From contig NZ_FMZJ01000003.1 in the NCBI RefSeq assembly GCF_900101455.1, forward strand, positions 248,001 through 312,000: a stretch of 64,000 nucleotides of DNA, given 5' to 3'. The translations under genes and the position numbers were made by a program. Shown here piece by piece: positions 1 to 8,609 of the stretch (its first letter is position 1; every line of letters begins with the position of its first letter). This stretch comes from Sphingomonas sp. YR710. GTDB taxonomy: Bacteria > Pseudomonadota > Alphaproteobacteria > Sphingomonadales > Sphingomonadaceae. The notes beneath the pieces are model-generated. The model was given only the letters and a program-made list of their open reading frames with translations, was not told where the DNA came from and did not search any database.

Positions 1-543
1 GTGCGCGCGCTGGACGATCTGGTGGCGGCCGGCAAGGTGATCGCGATTGGCGTCAGCAATACGCCCGCCTGGGTTGTGTCGAGCGCGGTGACCCTTTCGC
101 AACTCCGCGGCTGGACACCTTTCTGTGCGCTCCAGGTCGAATATTCGCTCGCCGCGCGCACCGCCGATCGCGAAATGCTGCCGATGGCAAAGGCCCATGG
201 CCTGGCCGTAACGGGATGGGCGCCCTTGGCCCGAGGCGTTCTGATGGGCGTCGAGCGCAGCTACGCGAAGCCCCGTGCCGTAGAGATCGGCAAGGTCGTG
301 GTCGAGATTGCACGCGAGATGGAGGTGCCACCGGCGCAGATCGCGTTGGCTTGGTCACTGCAGCGAGGCGTTATCCCCGTGGTGGGCGCGACGCGGGCGG
401 AGCAGCTCAAGGAAAGTCTGGGCGCAGCGGAGATAACTTTGACGGATGATGTCATAAGGCGGCTCGAAGCCGCCAGTGCTATTGAGCTTGGCTATCCGCA
501 CGAATTTCTCCAGATCAAGGCGGACCGCCTCGGCCCGATCTGA
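1..543 (+). CDS. Aldo/keto reductase, C-terminal part (5' end outside window)
   Basis: The frame is open from base 1 and ends in TGA at 541-543, giving about 180 residues, roughly the second half of a usual 320-330 residue NADPH-dependent aldo/keto reductase. Visible family features are the barrel strand 'VIAIGVSNTP', the 'LQVEYSL' strand, 'GWAPLARGVL' and the cofactor-binding stretch 'IPVVGATRAEQLKESL' near the C-terminus. The catalytic Asp-Tyr-Lys-His part lies upstream of the window and cannot be checked. The GTG at position 1 is probably internal rather than the true start. Substrate unknown. Confidence 0.85.
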   Translation: MRALDDLVAAGKVIAIGVSNTPAWVVSSAVTLSQLRGWTPFCALQVEYSLAARTADREMLPMAKAHGLAVTGWAPLARGVLMGVERSYAKPRAVEIGKVVVEIAREMEVPPAQIALAWSLQRGVIPVVGATRAEQLKESLGAAEITLTDDVIRRLEAASAIELGYPHEFLQIKADRLGPI

Positions 544-802
544 GCCGCAGAAACGACATTCACAAAAGATCAGCGCACGATCGCGCGAGGAACGAGGCGA
601 GAATATGTGCTGCGCGTCGGAACATGCCATGATGCCATCGAAGCGGTCGACAGCCGGTTCCGGGACCATGGCACACCGAGCCGAGCGATCTGCAAACCGT
701 ACCCGTAATGATCGGAAATCCGGAAATAATTTTTACACCGCACCCAAAACCAGGTGAAACGGCCGCCAGCCATGTTATAGGCCCGCGGATGGCTTTTGCG
801 CG

Positions 803-1894
803 ATGAACGAACCTTCCGACGAAGACGCAGAACAGGTTAAGCATCTGCTCGGAACGCCCCACCTGGCGGATGCGCTGGAAAGCGATCGTTTCAAGCAATT
901 TCTGGACCATGTCCCCGTCGCGATCGCCGTGTCGCAGCTTGGCCCGTCCGAACGTATCACCTACGCCAATCTGGAGTTCGAGCGGATCACAAGCCTCTCC
1001 GCGGCGGAAATCGAGGGCAAGAGCTGGCGTTCGCTCCCGGGCATCGCCACCGCGCAGGGCGATGACCGGCGCCTCAGCGAGGCGGTCGCGACAGATCAGG
1101 AATATGTCGGCACCTTCACCATCGTCCAGGATGGGACCACGGTTGAGGTCGATGCCTGGTCCAACACCATCGAGGATGAAGAGGGCACCGAACTATTTCG
1201 ATTGGTTGCGCTTGCCAAAGTCGGCGCCCGCACGAACGGCGACGTTGCCGAAGCCATCCGCGCGCTCGGCGACAAGGACGTTCAGCTGCTCGAACTGCAG
1301 CACCGCGTAAAGAATAACCTTCAGATGATCACCGCGCTGATCCGTCTGGAGGCGCGCAACGTCGCCGATGACGAGACCGGCGAGCGCTTCGATCGCCTCG
1401 CGGGTCGGGTTCATTCGCTGGCGCTTCTGTACGATATGCTGGCGGCCAGCGGGCTCGCGCAAAGCGTCGATCTCGGCATCTATCTCAGCCAGATCGCCTC
1501 GTCGGTGATGCAGGCCCACGCCGTCGAGGGCATCCGCCTCGATCTGAAGGTCGACACCTGGCCGGTCTCGATCAACGTCGCGATGCCGGCGGGGCTGGTC
1601 GTGAACGAACTGCTGACCAATGCGCTCAAACATGCGTTCACCGAAGAGGGCGGCACGATCACGCTGCACAGCCTGATCGACGAAACGGGGTGCCGCGTAA
1701 CCATCGCCGACGATGGCGTAGGCTTTCCCGAAGGCGTCACATGGCCCAAGGCCGGCAAGCTGGGGGCCGCGATCGCGCAGTCATTGCGTCAGAACGCCAA
1801 GGCCGAATTCGTGGTGACGTCCGTTCCCACCAGGGGAGTCCGTGTCACCATCTTCTTTCCACGGGCCGCCGCCTCGCCGACCGCGCCTCAGTAA
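803..1894 (+). CDS. PAS domain sensor histidine kinase, HisKA_2/HWE type
   Basis: A 363-residue signal-transducing kinase without membrane segments. Residues about 30-145 form a PAS domain ('ITYANLEFERITSLSAAEIEGKSWRSL' region). It is followed by the phosphoacceptor box 'LQHRVKNNLQMI', typical of the HisKA_2/HWE families common in alphaproteobacteria. The ATPase domain has 'NELLTNALKHAF' (N box) and 'DDGVGFPEG' (G1 box). Such kinases often sense light or feed the general stress response through PhyR, but no photoreceptor cysteine motif or response regulator is visible here, so the input and partner are unknown. The ribosome binding site before the ATG is weak. Confidence 0.9.
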   Translation: MNEPSDEDAEQVKHLLGTPHLADALESDRFKQFLDHVPVAIAVSQLGPSERITYANLEFERITSLSAAEIEGKSWRSLPGIATAQGDDRRLSEAVATDQEYVGTFTIVQDGTTVEVDAWSNTIEDEEGTELFRLVALAKVGARTNGDVAEAIRALGDKDVQLLELQHRVKNNLQMITALIRLEARNVADDETGERFDRLAGRVHSLALLYDMLAASGLAQSVDLGIYLSQIASSVMQAHAVEGIRLDLKVDTWPVSINVAMPAGLVVNELLTNALKHAFTEEGGTITLHSLIDETGCRVTIADDGVGFPEGVTWPKAGKLGAAIAQSLRQNAKAEFVVTSVPTRGVRVTIFFPRAAASPTAPQ

Positions 1895-2168
1895 GCGCCC
1901 ACTCGAGAGTTCGACGTCGCCTGACCGCACCCAGGCAGACTGTCAGCGTCCATAACCACAGGCGGTCGAACCGATTCGATCCGTTATATATTCATATATA
2001 TATTGCGTCTCATGCCAATCAGGAATTCACGCTGCCTTTCTCCCATTGGCACCGCGATGACTTGTTTAGCTACCCGCCATGCGCTTACGCTGTTCGTCGT
2101 GATCTGCGGAATGATGTGCGAAGCCATCAAGGATCAAGAAGACGGATCGCGATCAGAGGAGATGCCAG
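1895..2168. other. Intergenic region with AT-rich tract
   Basis: 274 bases between the kinase and the aldehyde dehydrogenase. No convincing gene. Positions 1984-2004 are a run of almost pure A/T (TATATATTCATATATATATT-like) in otherwise GC-rich DNA, which may be a promoter or bent-DNA element for the downstream aldehyde dehydrogenase. A purine-rich ribosome binding site (GAGGAG) occurs at about 2156-2161. Confidence 0.4.
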
Positions 2169-3617
2169 GTGGCCGAACTGCCAGAATATAAGAATCTCAT
2201 CGGAGGGGAATATCGGGCGGCCGCGTCCGGGAAATGCCTCGATTCGATCAATCCTTCGACCGGCGAAGTCTGGGCACGCATACCCGCAAGCGACCGGACG
2301 GATGTGGAAGCCGCGGTCAAGGCTGCAAGCGACGCCTTTCCCGCATGGTCGGCGCTGCCGGCGGCAGGCCGTGCACATTATCTGCGCAAAGTCGGCGACA
2401 TATTCCGCCAGCATAGCGAGGAACTGACCCGGCTCGAACTGCTGGGCATCGGCTGCCAGGCCCGCAAGAGCAACGTACCGTCGCCTGCTGGCGGGCTTGC
2501 CTTCCTCTGGGATCGCGCCGCCGGGCTGACGCTCGATGCCGTCACCGGCCGCAGCGTACCGCTCGACGCCAACACGCTCGGCATCACGCGGCGCGAACCT
2601 TATGGCGTGGTCGCCGCGATCGTGCCGTACAACTCGCCGCAGGGCATGGCCTCGTCCAAGGCCTCGCTGGCGATCGCCGCGGGTAACACCGTCGTCCTCA
2701 AGCCGCCGGAACAGGCTTCCCCGGCGATCCTGCGCTTCGGCGAGCTGCTCGCCGAAGTCCTGCCGCCGGGCGTCGTCAACATGGTTTCCGGGCGCGGCGC
2801 CGACGTCGGCGATCCGCTGGTCCGCCACCCCGATGTCCGCAAGATCACGATGACCGGCGCTCCCGATACCGCGCGGGCGATCCAGCGCGCTGCCGCTGAC
2901 AATCTGACCTCATGCATCTTCGAGCTTGGCGGCAAATCGCCGAACATCGTCTTCGCCGACGCCGATCTCGACAAGGCCGCTTATGGCGTGACCACGCAGG
3001 CGATCTACACGACCAATGCGGGCCAGGCCTGCGTGGGCGGATCGCGCATCCTGATCCAGCGGTCGATCCTCGCCGAGATGCTGAAGCGGATGAAAGCCAT
3101 CGCCGAACAGATCAAGCTCGGCGATCCATTCGACCCCGAAACGACCATGGGCCCGCTGATTTCGCAGGCGCAGTTCGACAAGGTCACCGGCTATATCGAA
3201 ATCGGCAAGCGCGAGGCCGAACTCGTCTTCGGCGGACGTTATGGTCCCGAACTGGTACCGTCACGTCCGGGCGGATTCTGGGTGGAACCGACCTTATTCA
3301 TCGCCAAGGACAATACACCGCGGATCTGCCAGGAGGAGATCTTCGGCCCCGTTGCCGCCGTCATCCCCTTCGACACCGAAGAAGAGGCGATCGCGATCGC
3401 CAACGACAGCCGTTTCGGCCTTGCCGCAGGTCTGTGGACGACCAATCTGGCCCGCGTGAACCGCTTCATCCGCGACATTCGATCGGGGAATGTCTGGGTG
3501 AACACCTATCTGCAGACCCGCTACGAGCTGCCGTTTGGCGGCATCAAGGACAGCGGCTACGGCCATGATGACATCATGGAGTTCACCGTCGAGAAGACCG
3601 CCGTCATCTCGACCTGA
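2169..3617 (+). CDS. Aldehyde dehydrogenase family protein
   Basis: A 482-residue NAD(P)-dependent aldehyde dehydrogenase with a GTG start preceded by GAGGAG. Family landmarks are 'VVAAIVPYNSPQ' and 'NTVVLKPPEQAS' (cofactor binding), 'FELGGKSPNIVF' (general base Glu), 'NAGQACVGGSRI' (catalytic Cys) and 'EEIFGPVAAVIPFD'. All key residues are present and the length is normal. The substrate cannot be named. It runs convergently into the molybdenum hydroxylase operon, which also acts on aldehydes or N-heterocycles, so a shared aldehyde-oxidising role is possible but inferred. A strong hairpin separates the two transcription units. Confidence 0.93.
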   Translation: MAELPEYKNLIGGEYRAAASGKCLDSINPSTGEVWARIPASDRTDVEAAVKAASDAFPAWSALPAAGRAHYLRKVGDIFRQHSEELTRLELLGIGCQARKSNVPSPAGGLAFLWDRAAGLTLDAVTGRSVPLDANTLGITRREPYGVVAAIVPYNSPQGMASSKASLAIAAGNTVVLKPPEQASPAILRFGELLAEVLPPGVVNMVSGRGADVGDPLVRHPDVRKITMTGAPDTARAIQRAAADNLTSCIFELGGKSPNIVFADADLDKAAYGVTTQAIYTTNAGQACVGGSRILIQRSILAEMLKRMKAIAEQIKLGDPFDPETTMGPLISQAQFDKVTGYIEIGKREAELVFGGRYGPELVPSRPGGFWVEPTLFIAKDNTPRICQEEIFGPVAAVIPFDTEEEAIAIANDSRFGLAAGLWTTNLARVNRFIRDIRSGNVWVNTYLQTRYELPFGGIKDSGYGHDDIMEFTVEKTAVIST

Positions 3618-3634
3618 CGGCCCTTCTTTTCGTG

Positions 3635-3665
3635 GCACCGTCACCCCCCGGCGGGGTGGCGGTGC
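3635..3665. terminator. Bidirectional hairpin between convergent genes
   Basis: Arms GCACCGTCACCCC (3635-3647) and GGGGTGGCGGTGC (3653-3665) pair over 13 positions with one G-T pair around a 5-base loop. It lies between the stop of the aldehyde dehydrogenase and the stop of the MoaD-like gene, whose stop codon it touches. No clear T-run follows on either strand, so termination is inferred from placement. Confidence 0.55.
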
Positions 3666-3913
3666 TACACTCCGCCCGCAATCCGCGGCACAAGCAGCAC
3701 CTCCGCGCCATCCGACAGCCGCGCCGACCAGTCGTTGGTGACGACGCCATCGACGGCCACCGTCAACCGGCTGTCGGCGCTTTCGGAGAAGCCCGGCGCG
3801 CGCGCATCCAGCGCACGAATGAGTTCAAAGATGTTGCTGGCGGGCACATCCCATTCCGTCTGCCCACCGAAAAATTCCGCCGCGAACGGCGGCATCGCGA
3901 CGATGCGCGCCAA
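3665..3913 (-). CDS. MoaD/ThiS-like beta-grasp protein, last gene of molybdenum hydroxylase operon
   Basis: An 82-residue protein beginning with TTG two bases after the stop of the molybdopterin subunit gene; an internal ATG at 3895 is an alternative start. Size, hydrophobic pattern ('SRLTVAVDGVVTNDW', 'LSDGAEVLLVPRIAGG') and C-terminal Gly-Gly fit the MoaD/ThiS sulfur-carrier fold used in molybdopterin synthesis. Oddly, a valine follows the Gly-Gly, so the diglycine is not the free C-terminus as in classic MoaD. It could need trimming before thiocarboxylation or may have another role. Its place in a molybdenum enzyme operon supports a cofactor-related function. Confidence 0.75.
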   Translation of the reverse strand: MARIVAMPPFAAEFFGGQTEWDVPASNIFELIRALDARAPGFSESADSRLTVAVDGVVTNDWSARLSDGAEVLLVPRIAGGV

Positions 3914-3915
3914 AG

Positions 3916-6186
3916 CTAGATCTTCGCCTTCAGCGCGGCATAGACCCGGTCCGGGGCGAGGGGCAGATCGCGCAAGCGCACCCCGGCCGCCGCGCTGGCG
4001 GCATTGGCGACAGCGGCGAGCGGCGGGACGATCGGGGTTTCGCCGACGCCCTTCACCCCATAAGGATGGCCCGGGTTCGGCACCTCGATCATCACCGTAT
4101 CGATCATCGGCATGTCCGATGCGACCGGCATGCGATAATCGAGGAAACCGGCATTTTCCATCCGGCCGTCGCGATCGAACATATAGGCCTCGTTGAGCGC
4201 CCAGCCGATCCCCTGGACGGCGCCCCCCTGCATCTGGCCTTCGACATAATCGGGATGGATGGCCCGTCCGACGTCCTGCACCGCCGTATAGCGCGTGACC
4301 CGAAGATGGCCCGTTTCGGGATCGAGTTCGACATCGCAGATATGCACGCCGAAACCCGGCAGATAACCCGCAGGGTCGACCACAGCCTGTGCGGCAATCG
4401 GCCCGCCGGAATTATCGGCTTTTGCGGCAATCGCGCCGATCGTCAGGCTTTCGCCCCTCTTGTCTCCAGCCAGGCACAGCGCTGCGCCGTCGCGCCATTC
4501 GACCTCGCTGACATCGACGTTCCACATTGCAGCAGCGCGTTGCTTCATCGCCGCGATCACCTGATGGGCTGCATCGACCACGGCTGCGCCCGTGGCGAAG
4601 GTCGTGCGGCTGCCGCCTGTCAGCATCGAAAAGCCGATCGACGACGTATCGGCGATCGTTACCCGCACCCGCTCATAGGCGATGCCGAGCGTTTCCGCTG
4701 CCATGATCGCCATTGCGGCACGGCTGCCGCCGATGTCGGGGCTACCGGTCGTCACCAGCACCGAACCATCTTCCGTGACACTCAGCGTGGCCGTCGAAGC
4801 GCCGCCATAATTGCCCCAGGTTCCGCCAGCGATACCGCGCCCCTGATGGGGGCCGAGCGGCGCCGCATAATGCGGATGCGCCTTCGCCGCCTCAAGGCAT
4901 TCGACATAGCCAATCGCGCCGCGCGGAAGCCCCATGACGCCGGGATCACCAGGTCGCGCCGCATTTTTCAGCCGCAGGTCGATCGGATCGATGCCGAGTA
5001 TCTGCGCGAGTTCGTCGAGACAGGACTCCACCGCGAAATTCACCTGCGGCGCGCCAGGCGCGCGATAGGCGGCGGTACTCGGCATGTTGGCGAGCACATC
5101 CCAGCCGGTGATGCGATAATCGGCGAGCCGGTAGTGGCCGAGCGCCGTCGTCGCGCCGCTATGCGTATCCGAACCGGGATAGGCGCCGCCGCAATAATGA
5201 AACTCGATCTCCGCACCAACCAGCGTACCGTCGGCAGCCGCGCCGATACGAACGTCGACGATTGCGCCGGGCGCCGGGCCCGTCGCGCGAAACACGTCGC
5301 CGCGGTTCATCACCAGCCGCACCGGCCGGCCCGACTTGCGCGACAGCAGCATCGCGACGGGTTCGAGATAGATGGTGGTCTTACCGCCGAAGCCGCCGCC
5401 AATTTCCAATGGCATCACACGGATGTCCGCCAGGCTGATGCCCAATGACGCTGCGGTCAGCGACCGGATCATGAAGGCGCCCTGGCTGCTTGCCCAGATC
5501 TGTGCCTGTCCATCGGCGTTCCACGATGCGACGCACGCATGCGGCTCGATATAGCCCTGATGCACCGGCTGGGTGGTGTAGCGCCCCGAAGCCACCGCCG
5601 CTGCGCCCGCCAGGCCGTTCGCGGCATCGCCTCTGGCGAGCACGAAGCGCAGCGCAATGTTGGACGGCTTTTCCGGTTTCGTCTCGAGCCCTTTGGTGAA
5701 CAGATTATCGTGCAGCAGCGGCGCGTCAGGCCGGATCGCGTCCTCGATCGTGATGACGTGCGGCAACACCTCATAATCGACCTCGATCAGCTTCAGCGCA
5801 GCCTCGGCGATCGCCATGCTGGTCGCGGCAACCGCGGCAACCGCATGGCCGTCATACAGCACCTTTTCGAGTGCCATGCAGTTGCGTGCGACCTTGACGA
5901 TCCCGAGCGGCGATTCGCCGCCGGCCCCTGACGGTGAGGCGAAGCTCGGGAAATCAGCGCCCGTGATCACGGCCTTGACGCCGGCCAAAGCTTCCGCCCT
6001 GCGCGTGTCGATGCGGCGGATGCGCGCGTGCGGATGCGGGCTGCGCAGGATCGCGCCGTGAAGCATGCCCGCGACCGCGAAATCGGGGCCGTAAACGGCC
6101 TTGCCGGTGACCTTTTCGGCGCCATCCGGGCGGACCGGCCGGGTACCGACGAGGCGAAAAACCTGCTTGTCGAACGGGGCGTTCAT
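3916..6186 (-). CDS. Xanthine dehydrogenase/aldehyde oxidase family, molybdopterin-binding subunit
   Basis: The catalytic subunit of a three-part molybdenum hydroxylase, 756 residues from the ATG at 6186, which overlaps the stop of the 2Fe-2S subunit gene as ATGA; a longer open frame upstream is not needed. It shows the N-terminal 'RPDGAEKVTGKAVYGPDF', the Mo-pterin region 'EIGGGFGGKT', the active-site loop 'AYRAPGAPQ', and the C-terminal 'KGVGETPIVPP' with the expected catalytic Glu. The loop lacks the AYRCSFR signature of form I CO dehydrogenase, so this is an aldehyde, purine or heterocycle hydroxylase; the substrate is not evident. Probably cytoplasmic as no signal peptide is seen. Confidence 0.92.
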   Translation of the reverse strand: MNAPFDKQVFRLVGTRPVRPDGAEKVTGKAVYGPDFAVAGMLHGAILRSPHPHARIRRIDTRRAEALAGVKAVITGADFPSFASPSGAGGESPLGIVKVARNCMALEKVLYDGHAVAAVAATSMAIAEAALKLIEVDYEVLPHVITIEDAIRPDAPLLHDNLFTKGLETKPEKPSNIALRFVLARGDAANGLAGAAAVASGRYTTQPVHQGYIEPHACVASWNADGQAQIWASSQGAFMIRSLTAASLGISLADIRVMPLEIGGGFGGKTTIYLEPVAMLLSRKSGRPVRLVMNRGDVFRATGPAPGAIVDVRIGAAADGTLVGAEIEFHYCGGAYPGSDTHSGATTALGHYRLADYRITGWDVLANMPSTAAYRAPGAPQVNFAVESCLDELAQILGIDPIDLRLKNAARPGDPGVMGLPRGAIGYVECLEAAKAHPHYAAPLGPHQGRGIAGGTWGNYGGASTATLSVTEDGSVLVTTGSPDIGGSRAAMAIMAAETLGIAYERVRVTIADTSSIGFSMLTGGSRTTFATGAAVVDAAHQVIAAMKQRAAAMWNVDVSEVEWRDGAALCLAGDKRGESLTIGAIAAKADNSGGPIAAQAVVDPAGYLPGFGVHICDVELDPETGHLRVTRYTAVQDVGRAIHPDYVEGQMQGGAVQGIGWALNEAYMFDRDGRMENAGFLDYRMPVASDMPMIDTVMIEVPNPGHPYGVKGVGETPIVPPLAAVANAASAAAGVRLRDLPLAPDRVYAALKAKI

Positions 6187-6671
6187 GCCATCGCCCTTTC
6201 CTGCCGCAAATCGGCGGCCGCATCCATCACGGCGCGCACGATCTTGTCGTAGCCGGTGCAGCGGCACAAATTGCCGGCCAGCCAGTAGCGCACCTCGCTT
6301 TCGGTCGGTGCCGGATTATGATCGAGCAAGGTCTTCGACGCGACGATGAAACCCGGTGTACAGAATCCGCACTGCAGCGCGCCGTGCTCGAGAAACTTGG
6401 CCTGCACCGGATGAAGCGCGGAGCCTTCGGCCACACCTTCGATCGTGCCGACCTGCCGGCCTTCCGCTTCGGCAGCCAGCACAAGGCAGGAGCAGACCAT
6501 ATGCCCGTCCAGCAACACCGTGCAGGCGCCGCAGTCGCCCGAACCGCAACCTTCCTTGGTCCCGGTAAGCCGTAACTCGTCGCGCAAGACATCGAGCAAA
6601 GTCGCACCGGGATTGCACAGAAACTCCTGCGTATCGCCGTTGATGATGGTTGAAACCCGAAACTTGCTCAT
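6183..6671 (-). CDS. Molybdenum hydroxylase 2Fe-2S subunit
   Basis: A 162-residue iron-sulfur subunit carrying two [2Fe-2S] clusters. The N-terminal plant-ferredoxin-type cluster has 'GCGSGDCGACTVLLDG' and a further Cys in 'MVCSCLV'; the C-terminal cluster has 'CGFCTPGF' and 'NLCRCTGYDKI'. It moves electrons from the molybdenum site to FAD. Its ATG overlaps the stop of the FAD subunit gene (ATGA at 6671-6668), and its own stop overlaps the start of the large subunit in the same way, so all three are translationally coupled. Confidence 0.95.
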   Translation of the reverse strand: MSKFRVSTIINGDTQEFLCNPGATLLDVLRDELRLTGTKEGCGSGDCGACTVLLDGHMVCSCLVLAAEAEGRQVGTIEGVAEGSALHPVQAKFLEHGALQCGFCTPGFIVASKTLLDHNPAPTESEVRYWLAGNLCRCTGYDKIVRAVMDAAADLRQERAMA

Positions 6672-7537
6672 GCCCGCTCCTCGGCCCGCTGGCGGGCCAT
6701 CGCCACGACGCGCTTCGCCAGCACGCCGGTCATTTCGATGCGATAGGCCGCCTGCCCGCGCTTGTCATCGATCGGCCTCGCAGCCGAACGAACCGCCGCC
6801 GCCATGGCATCAAGTGCCGCCGCGTCGAGCTTCGTACCGATCAGAGCCGCGCCCGCCGCTGGCACCAGTAAAGCCGTGGGAGCGACAGCGCCCAGCGCAA
6901 TGCGTGCGGCGGTGCAGATCCCGTCCGCCGCCAGCACCAGCGCGGCCCCGGCACCAACCACCGCGATATCCATTTCGGTGCGCGGAATCAGCCGAAGGTA
7001 AGCATCCCCGCCACCCGCGGGCCGCGCAGCCAGGCGAATGTCGACGACGAATTCGCCCGGCTTTAGCGAGGTGCGGCCCGGGCCTGTCGCAACATCCTCT
7101 ATGGCCGCGATGCGCTCGCCGTCCGGCCCTGCGATACGGCAGGTCGCCCCTGCGGCAATCAATGCCGGCACGGCGTCCGCGGCCGGCGATGCGTTGCAGA
7201 TATTCCCAGCTATCGTCGCACGGTTCCGCACCTGCACCGATCCGATCAAATTTGCCGCCTCGACCACGCCGGGCCATGCGCTCATGAGCCCGCTATCTGC
7301 CTTCAGTGCGGTGCAGGGCGTTGCAGCGCCGATGATGAAAGCGTCTCGCTCGACGCGCACGCCGATGAGTCCACGGATGCGCTTGATATCGATAACGTTG
7401 GCAGGCGCAATCCGGCCGGAGCGAATCTGAATCAACAGATCAGTCCCCCCCGCCAGCACCCGCGCGGACGGATCCGCGGCCAGCAAACTTACAGCCTGCG
7501 GAATTGTATCGGGTCTGTGATAGGCAAGTGAAGACAT
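6668..7537 (-). CDS. Molybdenum hydroxylase FAD-binding subunit
   Basis: First gene of the operon, 289 residues from the ATG at 7537, which has AAGGGA eight bases upstream; a start 15 codons earlier lacks support. The FAD-binding signatures are 'VLAGGTDLLIQ' near residue 40 and 'TIAGNICNASPAADAVPALIA' in the middle, followed by the CO dehydrogenase flavoprotein C-terminal domain. It passes electrons from the iron-sulfur clusters to an acceptor such as NAD+ or a quinone. Order FAD, 2Fe-2S, Mo, MoaD-like. Confidence 0.93.
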   Translation of the reverse strand: MSSLAYHRPDTIPQAVSLLAADPSARVLAGGTDLLIQIRSGRIAPANVIDIKRIRGLIGVRVERDAFIIGAATPCTALKADSGLMSAWPGVVEAANLIGSVQVRNRATIAGNICNASPAADAVPALIAAGATCRIAGPDGERIAAIEDVATGPGRTSLKPGEFVVDIRLAARPAGGGDAYLRLIPRTEMDIAVVGAGAALVLAADGICTAARIALGAVAPTALLVPAAGAALIGTKLDAAALDAMAAAVRSAARPIDDKRGQAAYRIEMTGVLAKRVVAMARQRAEERA

Positions 7538-7764
7538 GGTTTTCCCTTGAAGGTCGATTGACGGAGCTTCCTGCCCCCTCACCTTTTCGTCAACCGATAT
7601 CAGCCATCATGACAGGCATGTCGGGCGAAGGAGCCGGATAAGCATTCCGCGAGGCTTGCGCTGCCCCTCGGACAGGCGGGTTCATCACCGATTCAGTTGC
7701 GCGATAGCATGATAACATGGCAGTTTCGGAGCCATGATGGCGCCGTGGTCGGAGGGGATAGTAT

Positions 7765-8268
7765 ATGCGTCGTTTGATCTTGTCGCTGGTTGTCGCGGGT
7801 CTGGGGTGCGCAGCGGTGCCGATCGCCGCTCAAAGTGTCGACGATCAACAGCGCTGGGATTATGCCCAGCGGCGCTACCAGGCCGAAATGGAGCGCTACC
7901 AGGCCGAGCGCGACCGCTATTTCGCGATCCGCGATGCTGCGCGGCGCCATGATTATGCGCCGCCTCGCCCGCTCGATGAGCGCGATGAGCATGGCTATGA
8001 CGCTGCCAAATATTATCGCGATGATGCGCACTACCAAGAGCGCGCGCTGGCTGCCGACGACCGTGTCTATCGCGGGTCCGACGGACGCTATTACTGCAAG
8101 CGCAGCGACGGAACCACCGGGCTGATCATCGGTGCTGCCAGCGGTGGCATCCTTGGCAATGTCATTGACGGCGGCCATTCGCGTGTGGCCGGAACGCTGA
8201 TCGGCGGCGCGCTGGGTGCGATCATCGGCAAGTCGATCGACCAGAATAACAGCATTCGCTGCCGGTGA
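7765..8268 (+). CDS. Glycine-zipper 2TM domain envelope protein
   Basis: A 167-residue exported protein. It has an N-terminal signal peptide (residues 1-22, cleavage near 'PIAAQS'), a charged tyrosine-rich segment with YQAE repeats, and a C-terminal glycine zipper ('LIIGAASGGILGN' and 'TLIGGALGAIIGKSI') like the 17-kDa surface antigen/OmpA-associated 2TM family. Probably outer-membrane associated; function unknown. A second glycine-zipper protein lies at 37932-38252. Confidence 0.82.
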   Translation: MRRLILSLVVAGLGCAAVPIAAQSVDDQQRWDYAQRRYQAEMERYQAERDRYFAIRDAARRHDYAPPRPLDERDEHGYDAAKYYRDDAHYQERALAADDRVYRGSDGRYYCKRSDGTTGLIIGAASGGILGNVIDGGHSRVAGTLIGGALGAIIGKSIDQNNSIRCR

Positions 8269-8295
8269 TCTTGCGGGGAACGCGCGGCCGAGCCG

Positions 8296-8526
8296 TCAAG
8301 GGCTGATCGTGCGATTGAACACGGTGCCGCGTTTCCCCTTGCGCCGATCGTTCGGGAAAGCCGTCGCGCTGGCCTCTTGCGGCGCGACGACTTTCCAGCC
8401 GCCGATCTTGAGCGCCAGCGGCGCGCCACAGCGAGCGCAAACCGAACGCAGTAGGCCGCCCGTATGTACGGTCGCGTCAGCTTTCTCCACATGGCCGGCG
8501 CGCTCGCAGGATTTGGTGATGCGCAT
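8296..8526 (-). CDS. Small hypothetical protein with CxxC
   Basis: A 76-residue basic protein. It contains 'CARCGAPL' and an isolated upstream Cys, which could be part of a zinc ribbon, but a full four-ligand site is not clear. An AGAGG sequence precedes the ATG. It is alone between the glycine-zipper gene and the exporter. No function can be assigned. Confidence 0.55.
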   Translation of the reverse strand: MRITKSCERAGHVEKADATVHTGGLLRSVCARCGAPLALKIGGWKVVAPQEASATAFPNDRRKGKRGTVFNRTISP

Positions 8527-8609
8527 AAGGGAGCCTCTGGTTGTAAAACGATTGCGCTGATCTAGCAGGCAATCGCTTTAACAGTTCCTAACGGTAGAAT
8601 TTGCGCGCG

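Noticed and set aside
4066-5448. 460-codon open frame antisense to the molybdopterin subunit
   Set aside because: Its translation is rich in Arg and His with no domain, and the opposite strand encodes an intact enzyme; it is a high-GC shadow.
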